A stretch of DNA of 64,000 nt from Deltaproteobacteria bacterium (lineage in GTDB: Bacteria > Myxococcota > Kuafuiibacteriia > Kuafuiibacteriales > Kuafuiibacteriaceae). The DNA is taken from positions 4,454,001 to 4,518,000 of the forward strand of contig JADJBV010000001.1 in assembly GCA_016703535.1 (NCBI GenBank), read 5' to 3'. Below the pieces are notes generated by a model that saw only the letters and a list, made by a program, of their open reading frames with translations, had not been told where the DNA came from and did no database searches. The position numbers and the translations under genes are program-made. Below, piece by piece: positions 9,179 through 17,615 of the stretch. Position 1 is the first letter of the stretch. Each line of letters starts with the position of its first letter.

Positions 9179-10861
9179 ATGTCACGAAGTAAGTTGCACG
9201 GTTGGTTGAACCGCCACGCCCATTTGGCCTTGGCCGCCGAACGAGAGGGGTGGTCGACCGCCGAGGCCTTGGCCCGGGCCGAGGCCATGCGGCTCTCCCG
9301 GCGCCAGTTTTTGGGTGCCACCGCGGCGGCCGGGCTGATCCCCCTGGCCTGCGGCGGCGACGACGGACCGCCGGCGCCTCGGGCGGACGTTCGGGTCGGG
9401 GTGATCGGCGGTGGTTTGGCGGGGCTGCACGCGGCCTATCGCTTGAAGAAGGGCGGGATCTTGGCCACGGTCTATGAAGCGGCCAATCGGGTGGGGGGCC
9501 GCATGTTCACCGCCCGGGGCATGTACCCCGAAGGTCAGGTGGCCGAGCTGGGCGGTGAGCTGATCGACACCGGGCACGAGGTGATGCAGGCCTTGGCCAC
9601 CGAACTCGAGCTGGAGCTCGATGATCTCTACGCCAACGAGCCGGCCAACTTCGCCCGGGACACTTATTACTTCGAGGGGGCCCGGGTCACCGAAGCCCAG
9701 CTGATCGATCTGTTCCGTCCGGTCGCCACCAAGATGGCCGACGCGGTGACCGCCGCCGAAGCCGAAGGGGACGCCGGCGCCGCCGAGTTCGAGCGCCTGG
9801 ACGCCTTGAGCATCGCCGAGTGGTTGGCCGGTGAAGGTCAGGCCGATCCGCTCCTGGCCAAGATCTTGGAGCTCACTTACACCGGGGAATACGGCCTGGA
9901 GGCCGACGAACAGTCGATCTTCAACCTGCTCTACCTCATCGACTACGACGCGCCCGATCCGTTTCGGCTCTACGGCGACTCAGACGAACGCTTCCACACC
10001 CACTTGGGCAGCGACAGCATCCCCACCAAGTTGGCCGAAGCCCTGGGCAACCAGGTGCAGCTCGGCACCCTGCTCGAGAAGGTCGAGCGCCTGGCCGATG
10101 GCCGCTACAAGTGCACCTTTCAGCGGGGCAGCGGCACCTACGAGGACACCTTCAGCTACCTGGTCTTGGCCCTGCCCTTCACCAAACTCAGAGAGGTCGA
10201 CCTCACCGCCGCCGGGATCTCCAGCGAAAAACAAGAGATCATCGATCAGCTCGGCTACGGCACCAACGCCAAGTTGATGGGCGGCTTCCGCAGCCAGGTC
10301 TGGCGCACCCAACACAACGCCAGCGGCGCCTCCTACAGCGACCTCGGCATCCAGACCACCTGGGACACCGCCCGGGGCCAACCGGGCACCGCGGGCTTGA
10401 TCACCGTGTTTTTGGGCGGCGTGGCCGGCCTGATGTCTGATCAAGGTACACCCGAGAGCCGGTATCAGGCGGCGCTCCCCCACCTGGAGACCTTGTGGCC
10501 CGGCACCCAAGCGGCCTACGAGGCCAACTCGGCGTTGCGCATGCACTGGCCGACCGCCCCCTTCGCCAAGGGCAGCTACGCCTGTTATCGCCCGGGCCAG
10601 TGGGCCTACTACGGCCTCGAAGGGGAACGGCAAGACAACTTGCACTTTTGCGGCGAACACACCTCCTCGGACTTTCAAGGGTACATGGAGGGCGCCGCCG
10701 AGTCGGGGGCCAAGGTGGCGGCCGAGATCTTGAGTGCGCTGGGCCTCAGCGGCGGCCAGGCCTTACGGGCAGCCTTGGGGCCCCGGCGCCAGGCTTCGCT
10801 CTTGCGCTTGCGCCGCCAGGCCCGCCGGCGGCACCTGCGCCGACTGACCGGCGGCCGTTGA
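9179..10861 (+). CDS. Flavin amine oxidase family protein, Tat-exported lipoprotein
   Basis: The product has 560 residues. Residues 39-60 contain a twin-arginine signal (LSRRQFLGATAAAG) followed by IPLAC, so it is probably exported folded and then lipidated. The FAD-binding fold begins at GVIGGGLAGLHAAYRL (near 79) and continues with the arginine-rich loop of monoamine oxidases (NRVGGRMFTA). A substrate domain follows. The C-terminal flavin motif is HFCGEHTSSDFQGYMEGAAESG (near 490-512). The family oxidises amines, or amino acids in LAAO relatives; the substrate here is not evident. An arginine-rich tail after residue 520 is unusual. The next gene starts 34 bp downstream on the same strand. 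Confidence 0.85.
   Translation: MSRSKLHGWLNRHAHLALAAEREGWSTAEALARAEAMRLSRRQFLGATAAAGLIPLACGGDDGPPAPRADVRVGVIGGGLAGLHAAYRLKKGGILATVYEAANRVGGRMFTARGMYPEGQVAELGGELIDTGHEVMQALATELELELDDLYANEPANFARDTYYFEGARVTEAQLIDLFRPVATKMADAVTAAEAEGDAGAAEFERLDALSIAEWLAGEGQADPLLAKILELTYTGEYGLEADEQSIFNLLYLIDYDAPDPFRLYGDSDERFHTHLGSDSIPTKLAEALGNQVQLGTLLEKVERLADGRYKCTFQRGSGTYEDTFSYLVLALPFTKLREVDLTAAGISSEKQEIIDQLGYGTNAKLMGGFRSQVWRTQHNASGASYSDLGIQTTWDTARGQPGTAGLITVFLGGVAGLMSDQGTPESRYQAALPHLETLWPGTQAAYEANSALRMHWPTAPFAKGSYACYRPGQWAYYGLEGERQDNLHFCGEHTSSDFQGYMEGAAESGAKVAAEILSALGLSGGQALRAALGPRRQASLLRLRRQARRRHLRRLTGGR
10630..10643. repeat. Dispersed palindrome copy 3 (centre ACAA)
   Basis: GCAAG-ACAA-CTTGC inside the amine oxidase gene, read as Gln-Asp-Asn-Leu just before the C-terminal flavin motif. 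Confidence 0.8.
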
Positions 10862-10895
10862 CTCCCGGCGGAGATTCGCCGACGAACCGCGGCAC

Positions 10896-12104
10896 ATGAA
10901 GAGCGGTCGGGTCTTGGGTGTGCTCCCCAATTTGCTCGCCATCCAGCGCCAGAACGGCCGGGTGGTGCTGGAGCGTCGCTTCTTGAGCGGCATGGAAGAG
11001 TACGGAAAATACTGGGACGGCCAGGTGCTGGCGATCATGGAGCCGGCCCCCGAGTCGGAGTTGGAGACCAACCAAGATCGGACCTTGGCCGGCGACAACG
11101 TCGAGGTCGATCCCCGGGAGCTCAAGTTCGATCTGGCGGTGGTCGACTACAAGAGCCAGGCGCTCAAGGAGCAGCTCGCCCGCTGCACCGTGGCCCTCGG
11201 CGGGATCCAATACCGGCAGGTGCACTTGGCCGACTGGGCCCGGGCCGCCAAGGTGCCGCTGGTCTTCACCACGGAATACACGCTGGAGACCCGGATCCAG
11301 ATCATCCGGGCCAACGGCGGCAACCCGCTGCGCTTGGCCCGCCGGATCAGCTGGGAGCTCAACCAAGAGCGGCTCAACCGCCACGCGATCAAGACCGCCG
11401 ACGGTCTTCAATGTAATGGCACCCCCACCTTCGACGCCTACCGGCACCTCTCCCCCAACCCGCTGTTGTTCTTCGACGGGCGGATGACCGAAGAGCAGCT
11501 GGTCCCCGAGGCCCGGCTGGAGCAACGGCTGGCCGGCCTGCCCGAGCGGCCGACCCTGCGCCTGGTCTTCGCGGGGCGCATCAACAAGATGAAGGGCGTC
11601 GATCAGCTGGTCGAGGTCGGTCGGATCTTGACCGAAATGGACGTGCCCTTCGCCCTGGACATCTACGGCGGCGGCGTCTTGGCCGACGAGGTCCGCGGCA
11701 CCATCGAAAGCGCGGGCTTGGCCAAACAGGTGCACCTGATGGGTCACGTGCCCTTCGCCGAGCTGATGCCCAAGCTGCAGAACGACTACGATCTATTCAT
11801 CTGCTGCCACCCCCAAGGTGATCCGGCGATGGCCTATCTCGAGATGTTGGCCTGTGGCCTCCCGATCATCGGCTACGGCAACGAAGCCCTGGCCGGGATC
11901 TTGGCCCGCAGCAACGTGGGCCAAGCGGTGCCCATCCACGACAACGAGCTGCTCTGCCGGGTGGTCCGGGACCTGGTCGACAACCGCCAGCAGGTCGCCG
12001 AGTGGTCGCGGACCGGCCTCAACTTCGCCAAAACTCACACCTTCGATCGGACCTTCAAGCGGCGCATCGAACACGTCGAAGACGTGCTCCGGGCCCACGG
12101 GTGA
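10896..12104 (+). CDS. Glycosyltransferase family 4-like protein (paralogue A)
   Basis: The product has 402 residues and a GT-B layout. The N-terminal domain shows LGVLPNLLAIQRQNGR. The C-terminal Rossmann-like domain begins near residue 220 with FAGRINKMKGVDQLV and includes DIYGGG, GHVPFAELMPKL and the acidic sugar-nucleotide loop GDPAMAYLEMLACGLPIIGY of the GT4 family. It should transfer a sugar from a nucleotide donor. It is closely related in sequence to the gene at 24894-26096, so one copy arose by duplication. Four bases after its stop comes the gene at 12108, suggesting co-transcription. The motif GLQCNGTP is written with A/T-ending codons that are rare elsewhere in this DNA, and the paralogue shares this. 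Confidence 0.85.
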   Translation: MKSGRVLGVLPNLLAIQRQNGRVVLERRFLSGMEEYGKYWDGQVLAIMEPAPESELETNQDRTLAGDNVEVDPRELKFDLAVVDYKSQALKEQLARCTVALGGIQYRQVHLADWARAAKVPLVFTTEYTLETRIQIIRANGGNPLRLARRISWELNQERLNRHAIKTADGLQCNGTPTFDAYRHLSPNPLLFFDGRMTEEQLVPEARLEQRLAGLPERPTLRLVFAGRINKMKGVDQLVEVGRILTEMDVPFALDIYGGGVLADEVRGTIESAGLAKQVHLMGHVPFAELMPKLQNDYDLFICCHPQGDPAMAYLEMLACGLPIIGYGNEALAGILARSNVGQAVPIHDNELLCRVVRDLVDNRQQVAEWSRTGLNFAKTHTFDRTFKRRIEHVEDVLRAHG

Positions 12105-12107
12105 CCC

Positions 12108-12791
12108 ATGACCCACAAGATCTTCCCCCACGGTGACTTCTTCGAAGTGGCGCCAGGACTCTGGCAACTCCGCGGTTCTTTGCCCTTCCCGCTGCCCCGC
12201 TACATGACGGTCTGGCGGATGCCGGACAGCAGCCTGTTGATCTACAGCGCGGTCGCCCTCGACGAGGCCGGGATGCAAAAGTTGGAGGCCTTGGGCAAAC
12301 CGACGGTGATGGTGGTGCCTCACTCGCTGCACCTGATGGACGCGGTGTTCTACAAGTTGCGGTATCCGCACTTGAAGGTGATCGCGCCCGAGGCGGCCAA
12401 AAAGCGGCTCGACCCTGCTTGCCCCGTCGACGAATCCCCCGCCGAAGGCCTGAAGCGGCTGGGCCTCCGGGGTGAGGTGGTGCCCGGCAGCAAGTGCGAC
12501 GAGGTGATGCTCGACCTCGACCTGGCCAACGGCGAGCGGGTTTTGATCTTCACCGACCTCTTGGCCTACGGCGCACCCAAGACCCTGATGATGCGGATCA
12601 TGGGGCCGCCCGGGGGCAAAGGCATCGCCCGGATCGTCCGCCTTCGACAGATCGGGGACAAGGCCGCCACCCGGGCCTTTTTGGAGCGGATCGCCAAAGA
12701 GCCGAAGGTCAGCAAGATCCTCTTGGCCCACGCCAAACCTTGGGAGGGGCCCTCCGCCGAACTCCTCCTCGCCGCCGCCGCCCAACTCTGA
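12108..12791 (+). CDS. Metallo-beta-lactamase-like protein, DUF4336-type
   Basis: The product has 227 residues. It begins with GDFFEVAPGLWQL and contains VVPHSLHLMDAVFYKLRYPHLKV, the arrangement seen in DUF4336 proteins. These keep the metallo-beta-lactamase fold but have lost most of the HxHxDH metal ligands; here only scattered His and Asp residues remain (PHSLHLMD, LIFTDLL, HAKPW). No reaction can be given. It starts four bases after the glycosyltransferase stop, so the two are almost certainly one operon. A stable hairpin follows at 12811. Confidence 0.65.
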   Translation: MTHKIFPHGDFFEVAPGLWQLRGSLPFPLPRYMTVWRMPDSSLLIYSAVALDEAGMQKLEALGKPTVMVVPHSLHLMDAVFYKLRYPHLKVIAPEAAKKRLDPACPVDESPAEGLKRLGLRGEVVPGSKCDEVMLDLDLANGERVLIFTDLLAYGAPKTLMMRIMGPPGGKGIARIVRLRQIGDKAATRAFLERIAKEPKVSKILLAHAKPWEGPSAELLLAAAAQL

Positions 12792-12810
12792 GCCGGCAGC
12801 CCCGCCCCAA

Positions 12811-12832
12811 AGGCCCCGAAATTCCGGGGCCT
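12811..12832 (+). terminator. Hairpin terminator after the GT4/DUF4336 operon
   Basis: An 8-bp perfect stem (AGGCCCCG pairing with CGGGGCCT) with a 6-base loop begins 20 bases after the stop codon. There is no T run after it, so it may act as an intrinsic pause or with Rho. Confidence 0.55.
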
Positions 12833-12905
12833 CCACCCCGCTCCGCGCTCTTACCCGCCGCACCACCTCTTCACGGGGGCCGCCCCGGTGTGTTGACCCG
12901 CATTA

Positions 12906-12921
12906 GATTATCTTGGTAATC
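12906..12921. promoter_or_regulatory. Probable TetR operator and promoter region
   Basis: GATTA-N6-TAATC is a perfect 5-bp inverted repeat inside an AT-rich patch (12903-12921) in otherwise very GC-rich DNA. It ends eight bases before the GTG start of the TetR gene. Autoregulation from such a site is normal for this family. Confidence 0.5.
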
Positions 12922-12928
12922 CTACGAA

Positions 12929-13501
12929 GTGCGCTACGACGAGGGCCACAAGGCGGCCACCCGAGCCTCGATCTTGGAGAGCGCCAGCACCCTGCTGCGG
13001 GGCATGGGGATCGCCGGCACCACCGTGGCCAAGGTGATGGCCGCTCGGAAGTTGACCGTCGGCGGCTTCTACAAACACTTCGACTCTCAAGACGAACTGT
13101 TCGCCGAGTCCCTGGCGGTCGCCATGCGGGACGCCCGGGCCCGGCTGTACACCGGCCTCGAGCCCCTCAGCGGCGCCCACTTCGAGCGGGGGCTGATCGA
13201 TCGTTACCTGAGCGCCCACCACTACCATCAGGTGAAGGCGGGCTGCCCGGTGGCGGCGTTGGCGACCGAACTGAGCCGGCTGCCCAGCGCCATGCGGCGG
13301 CCCCTCAAGGTCGAGATCGACGGGGTGATCGACTTCGCGGCGGCCCGTTGTGATCCGCCCACCCCCTCGCGGGCCTGGCTGCTGTTTTCGACCTGCGTCG
13401 GGGTGATGGTGGTCTGCCGGGCCATCGGCGGCGCGCCGGGGGAGCGGCTGCTCGAAGGGCTGCGAGAGCAGCTGAAGGGGGCGCTCCATGGCGAAGGCTG
13501 A
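12929..13501 (+). CDS. TetR/AcrR family transcriptional regulator
   Basis: The product has 190 residues from a GTG start. The N-terminal helix-turn-helix is typical: TRASILESASTLLRGMGIAGTTVAKVMAARKLTVGGFYKHFDSQDELFAESL. The C-terminal ligand domain resembles TetR_C families, with HYHQVKAGCPVAALATELSRLP, seen in regulators that sense small electrophiles or aromatic compounds. The stop lies 14 bases inside the next gene, so the regulator and the NTF2-like lipoprotein are translationally coupled. Likely a repressor acting at the palindrome at 12906-12921. Confidence 0.9.
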   Translation: MRYDEGHKAATRASILESASTLLRGMGIAGTTVAKVMAARKLTVGGFYKHFDSQDELFAESLAVAMRDARARLYTGLEPLSGAHFERGLIDRYLSAHHYHQVKAGCPVAALATELSRLPSAMRRPLKVEIDGVIDFAAARCDPPTPSRAWLLFSTCVGVMVVCRAIGGAPGERLLEGLREQLKGALHGEG

Positions 13502-14078
13502 ACGATGGGGACTCCTTTTGCTCACCGTCGCGCTCACCGCCTGTGGCCATGGCGCCGCCCACCGAGGAGGGACTGGACTGATGCCGAACACCGAAATCGA
13601 TCACACCGACGATGGTTTTTCGCTCAACCCCTTCCGGGCCGTCGTCCGCGGCAAGGTGCTGCACAGCTTCGACCGCCTGAGCCAGGGTGATCCGAGCGCG
13701 GCCTTGGCGTTGATGGACGACGAGGTCGAGTACACCTTCGAGGGCGAACACGCCCTGGGCGGGACCCGGGTCTCCAAGGCCGGCGTGGCCCGTTGGATGG
13801 ACCGCTTGTTGCGGCTTCTGCCGGGGCAGTTCGAGATCCAGAGCGTCGAAGTGGTGGGCTGGCCTTGGCGAGCCACGGTCTACGTGGTGTTCGAGGATCG
13901 GGTGGCACCGGCCATCGGCGCGCCCTATCGCAACCACGGGGTGCAGGTGGTGGACCTGGAGTGGGGCCGGGCCGTCCGGATCCACACCTACGTCGACACC
14001 AGCAAACTCGAGGGGGCCCTGGAGGTGATGGCCAAAGAGGGCATCGCCGAAGCCCAGGCCGAGCCGATCACCGACTGA
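13488..14078 (+). CDS. NTF2/SnoaL-like lipoprotein
   Basis: The product has 196 residues. The N-terminus is a lipoprotein signal (LLLLTVALTAC at residues 9-19). The remainder is an NTF2-like fold: RGKVLHSFDRLSQGDPSAALALMDDEVEYTFEGEH is the usual opening of SnoaL-type polyketide cyclase-like and ketosteroid isomerase-like proteins, ending in strands with aromatic residues. A function as binding protein or enzyme in the periplasm cannot be decided. An alternative in-frame ATG 31 codons later would give a cytoplasmic protein, but the signal sequence is too good to ignore. It overlaps the TetR gene, which probably controls it. Confidence 0.75.
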   Translation: MAKAERWGLLLLTVALTACGHGAAHRGGTGLMPNTEIDHTDDGFSLNPFRAVVRGKVLHSFDRLSQGDPSAALALMDDEVEYTFEGEHALGGTRVSKAGVARWMDRLLRLLPGQFEIQSVEVVGWPWRATVYVVFEDRVAPAIGAPYRNHGVQVVDLEWGRAVRIHTYVDTSKLEGALEVMAKEGIAEAQAEPITD

Positions 14079-14085
14079 GCGGCCC

Positions 14086-14745
14086 TCACCGCGGCGCCAA
14101 ACGTTGGTAGTCGCGGCCCTCGATCGCCCCACGGCCCAAGGGGGTTTGGGTCGCCGACCGAAGGTGCCGGGCATCGACGAAGCGATACAGCAGGTGTTCG
14201 TCGCGCCCCACCGGGATGCCCAAACGACGGGCCCTGATCAGCTCGGGCCGATCGCCGACGTCCTCCAGGTAAAACGTTCGGGGATCGAAGAGGCGCCGAT
14301 CCCAATCCGGCACCTTCAAGTTCAAGGCCCGGCACAACAAGGTCTGACCGGCACAGAGCCGATGTTCGGGCCGCCTCCCCTGGGACCCGGGGTTGAGTTG
14401 GTGCATGTACACCAGGTTGGCGGCCGGTGAACGGCGATCGACGTACGGCCGGCCCGACTTCACCAGCACCGCGTTGCCTTCGCCGCGGACGCTGATGTTC
14501 AGCGAGTCCCCGCCCCTCGCGTAGTACAAGTAGAGGGTTCCGGGTGGCATGAAGAGGGCCTCCCGGCTGGGGGTCCGTCCCAAGGAGGCGTGGCTGCCCT
14601 TCTCCTCGAGGTAATAGGCCTCGGCTTCGACGATCGCCGCCGCCAACCAGACCCCTTGGTGCCGGCGGCGCAGGACCATCCCAACCAACGACCGGGCCAC
14701 TTCACAGGCGTCAGCGTCGAAGTGGGCGGGCGGGACCAACGCCAT
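14086..14745 (-). CDS. DNA-3-methyladenine glycosylase (AAG/MPG family)
   Basis: The product has 219 residues from ATG 14745; an upstream in-frame start adds 29 unlike residues and is rejected. Family hallmarks are in order: ARSLVGMVL, the catalytic region IVEAEAYY (Glu activates the water), ASLGRTPSREALFMPPGTLYLYY, GDSLNISV and GAGQ-like CAGQTLLCRALNL. The enzyme flips out and cleaves alkylated bases such as 3-methyladenine from DNA, opening base-excision repair. Length matches the family (about 200). It lies five bases downstream of the lipoprotein gene at 14750-15277 on the same strand. Confidence 0.92.
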   Translation of the reverse strand: MALVPPAHFDADACEVARSLVGMVLRRRHQGVWLAAAIVEAEAYYLEEKGSHASLGRTPSREALFMPPGTLYLYYARGGDSLNISVRGEGNAVLVKSGRPYVDRRSPAANLVYMHQLNPGSQGRRPEHRLCAGQTLLCRALNLKVPDWDRRLFDPRTFYLEDVGDRPELIRARRLGIPVGRDEHLLYRFVDARHLRSATQTPLGRGAIEGRDYQRLAPR

Positions 14746-14749
14746 GGGC

Positions 14750-15277
14750 TCACTTTTTGGCTTTGACGTAGTCGCTGAGTTGTTCGGCCGCCAGCTGACA
14801 GGCCCGGCGGTAGGCCTCCGGCTCGGACTCAACGTCGACGCCCCCGACCGAAACGGTAGTTCTGCCGCCCTGCTCGGAGTTGCCCAACACCATCACCGAC
14901 CCGACGGTGTTCTGGTCGGCGGTGTCGATGAAGTCGACCGTGACCTCGATCTTCTTGGCCTTCTCTTTGATGCCGAGGACCTCGTTGGTCTGATCGACGA
15001 GGGAAGACTTCAGCAACAACGCCCCCTGGGCCTGTTGCTCTTCGCTCAAGATCGACGGGAAGACGCCGGCGGCGTTGAGCGCGACCTCGAAGGCTTGGCG
15101 ACAGTCCGAGACCCTTTGGGCCGCGTTGGTCGCGGAAGGATCAGCGGCGGCCATCAGCAAGGCGGCGGAGGCGTAGCTGCCCAGGGGCTTGCCGACCGGC
15201 TGCCTTTCGATCGCTCCGGGGGTCGCGCAGGCGCTGAGGATCAAGACAACGATCGGGGACCAACGAAGGAGGGACAT
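14750..15277 (-). CDS. Lipoprotein, unknown function
   Basis: The product has 175 residues from ATG 15277. The signal is MSLLRWSPIVVLILSAC, so Cys17 would be lipidated. The mature part starts with GSYASAALLMAAADPS, then has a Cys (DCRQAFEVALNAAG) and an end rich in strands (IEVTVDFIDTADQNTVGSVMV). The layout resembles DUF4410-type lipoproteins, whose role is unknown. Its stop is five bases before the start of the DNA glycosylase, so the two are probably co-transcribed. Confidence 0.7.
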   Translation of the reverse strand: MSLLRWSPIVVLILSACATPGAIERQPVGKPLGSYASAALLMAAADPSATNAAQRVSDCRQAFEVALNAAGVFPSILSEEQQAQGALLLKSSLVDQTNEVLGIKEKAKKIEVTVDFIDTADQNTVGSVMVLGNSEQGGRTTVSVGGVDVESEPEAYRRACQLAAEQLSDYVKAKK

Positions 15278-15308
15278 GCCTGGCAGACTACCTCGGACCT
15301 CGTGGCGG

Positions 15309-16835
15309 TCAAGGTGCGGCGGGGCGCGGACGGAAGACGTGATAGCCCTCAACCACTTCGGCGGCTTGATAGTTGGCGAGGATCGCGGCGGTCACCTTGG
15401 GACCGTAGGCTTGGACCCGGTACCACTCCTCGGCACCAGGGCCCAAAGGATCGCGCAGCAACACCACGTGGCTCAGCTCGCGCTTTTCGATCATCCCCAA
15501 CAAATGGCCTTCGGCTTCCGGGTGACGGGCCGTGTAGCGAAGGAACATCCAGGCGTCCAAGACCAAGGGCCGTTGGCCGCGCAAGATGGGGATGGTCGCG
15601 TCTTCGAACAAGTAGGGCCCCGGCCCGGGCACCACACTCGCGAGCGGATCTCGAGGCTCTCGCCGAGGCGCCCGCAGGTCATCGGCCACCGATCGATCGA
15701 GGCCGGCCAGCCCTGCGACCAAGACCGTCACCCCCAACAAGGCGGGCACGGTCCGCGGCCCCGGAGTGGCCAGCCCATCCGACAACACCCGTCCGCTCAG
15801 CCACACCGACAACACCACCACGTCGAGCAAGTGATTGGCGTAGGTCCCGGGGTCGGCCAAGATCACCAACCCCAACAGCACCGCCATCACGAAAGCGATC
15901 TGCACCAACTCGAGGCGGCCCCGAGCGAGGCTCGACCAAAAGCCATAAAGTACGACCGGCAACACCGCCCAACTCAGCAGGCTGGACTCCAACCACAGGT
16001 AGTGGAACTTGCCGGGGGCGCCCTTTAGGCCTCCTGCGATCCCCGAGCCCGAAAGCCCCAGGATGTTCTCGAAGAAGTGGCCCCCCGAAAGCAGCTCGGT
16101 GCCGACCAACCCCAGGCTCAAGGTCGACAGGGCGGTCACCGCAAAGGGCACGAAGGCTCGGCGTCCCGCGGCCAGGGCCACCAATCCGATGGCGCCGCCG
16201 GCCCACAAGGCGCTGAGCTTGGCCAACACCGCCAAGGCCGCCAACCCGCCCGCACCGGCGTAACGGCGAGGGCTCGGATCTTGATGATCGGCGATCAGCG
16301 ACACCGCCCAAACCTGGAAGACCACCGGCAACACGTCACCGCGATAACCGACGAGCCCGTAGATCCCGGGGCTGGACAACAACACCAAGGCGCCGCCCGA
16401 AAGAGCGTAGGCTCTTGGCAAGCCAGCTTGCATCAAGGCCCGCCCCAACACCCCGATCAAGGCGACGGAGGTGCACAAGGCGGCCAACTTGCTGGCCAGG
16501 AGTGGATCCCCAAAAACCCGCAAAAAACCGGCCAAAACGCCGATCCCCAGCGGCATGAAGCGAGTGCCGGCGTAGGTCTGACCATCAAAAGGCGGAGGAT
16601 ACCAATCCCCGTGGTTGGCCCGCTCGGCCAAGGCCAACCAGGCGCCGTGCACGTGAGAGAGGCCGTGGCGATCGTCGAAGTGACGAGCCGCGATCAGCGC
16701 CGCCGCCACCAAGGTGATGAAGGTCAACAACGCGAGCGCGGCGCTCAGGACCCGTTGTCCCAGGGCCGGCCCCAGGCGGGAGGCGATCCTGGAGGGTACA
16801 GGGAGGCCCGCGTTCACCTCGCGAAGGGAGCACAA
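15309..16835 (-). CDS. GT-C fold membrane glycosyltransferase-like protein
   Basis: The product has about 508 residues with roughly ten membrane segments. After the first one comes a loop with FDDRHGLSHVHGAWLALAERANHGDWYPPPFDGQTYAGTRFMP, which places acidic and aromatic residues where GT-39/GT-83-type transferases bind lipid-linked sugars. The last 120 residues form a soluble periplasmic domain. It would move sugars from a polyprenyl carrier on the outer face of the inner membrane. The start is either TTG 16835 (GGAGGG only three bases upstream) or GTG 16817. It follows wecG-like 16854-17615 by 18 bp on the same strand, so it may belong to the polysaccharide locus. Confidence 0.7.
   Translation of the reverse strand: MCSLREVNAGLPVPSRIASRLGPALGQRVLSAALALLTFITLVAAALIAARHFDDRHGLSHVHGAWLALAERANHGDWYPPPFDGQTYAGTRFMPLGIGVLAGFLRVFGDPLLASKLAALCTSVALIGVLGRALMQAGLPRAYALSGGALVLLSSPGIYGLVGYRGDVLPVVFQVWAVSLIADHQDPSPRRYAGAGGLAALAVLAKLSALWAGGAIGLVALAAGRRAFVPFAVTALSTLSLGLVGTELLSGGHFFENILGLSGSGIAGGLKGAPGKFHYLWLESSLLSWAVLPVVLYGFWSSLARGRLELVQIAFVMAVLLGLVILADPGTYANHLLDVVVLSVWLSGRVLSDGLATPGPRTVPALLGVTVLVAGLAGLDRSVADDLRAPRREPRDPLASVVPGPGPYLFEDATIPILRGQRPLVLDAWMFLRYTARHPEAEGHLLGMIEKRELSHVVLLRDPLGPGAEEWYRVQAYGPKVTAAILANYQAAEVVEGYHVFRPRPAAP
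16418..16431. repeat. Dispersed palindrome copy 4 (centre CCAG)
   Basis: GCAAG-CCAG-CTTGC inside the GT-C gene; on the coding strand it reads Gln-Ala-Gly-Leu. Confidence 0.8.
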
Positions 16836-16853
16836 AGCCCTCCGCTGCGCAAA

Positions 16854-17615
16854 TCAGCGGCGGCGCTCCAGGTAGGAGCGCAAGAAGAGCTCGAAGCTGA
16901 AGGGCAAGTCTTCGATCAGGTAACGGCGCGACAGGCGGCGTGGCTCTTGGGCCAAGCGGTGGACCCACTCCAGGCCAGTCTTCTGCAGGATCGGCGGGGC
17001 CCGCTTGATGGTGCCCGCGATGAAGCTGAAGCTGATCCCGACGCCCATCATCCAGGCGCCCGGGAAGTGGGGGCGCAAGGCGGAGATCAGCTGCTCTTGT
17101 TTGGGAGAACCCAGGCCCACCAAGATGATGTCGGCCGGCGCCGCTCGGAGCGCCGCCAAGGTCCCCTCGAGCTCTTCGGGTTTGGGAGGGCTCGAGACCC
17201 ATGGGCTCGACCAGCCGGTGATCTTGAGCCCTGGGTGTTGGTGCCGGAGTTTTTCGGCCGCCGCCGCCGCCGCCCCTTCGGCCCCACCCAAGAGGTACAA
17301 GGAGCGACCTCGTTCGCCGGCCCGTTCGGCCAACAACGACAGCAGCCCCGAACCCGGCACCCGCTCGGGGACCGGCTCTCCTTTGAGGTGGGAGGCCCAG
17401 ACCAAGGGCATGCCGTCGGCCACCCGGATGTCGGCCGACCGATAAAGATCCCGCATCTCGGGGTGCCGATCGAAGCGGCGCATGAAGTCGAGGTTGGCGG
17501 TGATGATCCAACCCCCTCGCCCCGCGTCCAGCTCGGCGAAGAGGTGGTGGAGGAGCTGATGGCGATCGATGCGCCACAACTCCATGCCCAGGAGTTCGAG
17601 TTTGAGAGGAGTCAT
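16854..17615 (-). CDS. WecG/TagA/CpsF family glycosyltransferase
   Basis: The product has 253 residues from ATG 17615. It shows WIITANLDFMRRFDRHPEMRDLYRSADIRVADGMPLVWASHLKG, with the conserved T-A-N and A-D-G motifs of GT26, then GVGxPKQE-type VGLGSPKQEQLI and GVGISFSFIAG. Family members add the second sugar (ManNAcA, ManNAc or another) onto the polyprenyl-diphosphate-linked first sugar. Its ATG overlaps the stop of the sugar transferase gene as ATGA, so the two are translationally coupled; this fits successive steps on one lipid carrier. Confidence 0.92.
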   Translation of the reverse strand: MTPLKLELLGMELWRIDRHQLLHHLFAELDAGRGGWIITANLDFMRRFDRHPEMRDLYRSADIRVADGMPLVWASHLKGEPVPERVPGSGLLSLLAERAGERGRSLYLLGGAEGAAAAAAEKLRHQHPGLKITGWSSPWVSSPPKPEELEGTLAALRAAPADIILVGLGSPKQEQLISALRPHFPGAWMMGVGISFSFIAGTIKRAPPILQKTGLEWVHRLAQEPRRLSRRYLIEDLPFSFELFLRSYLERRR

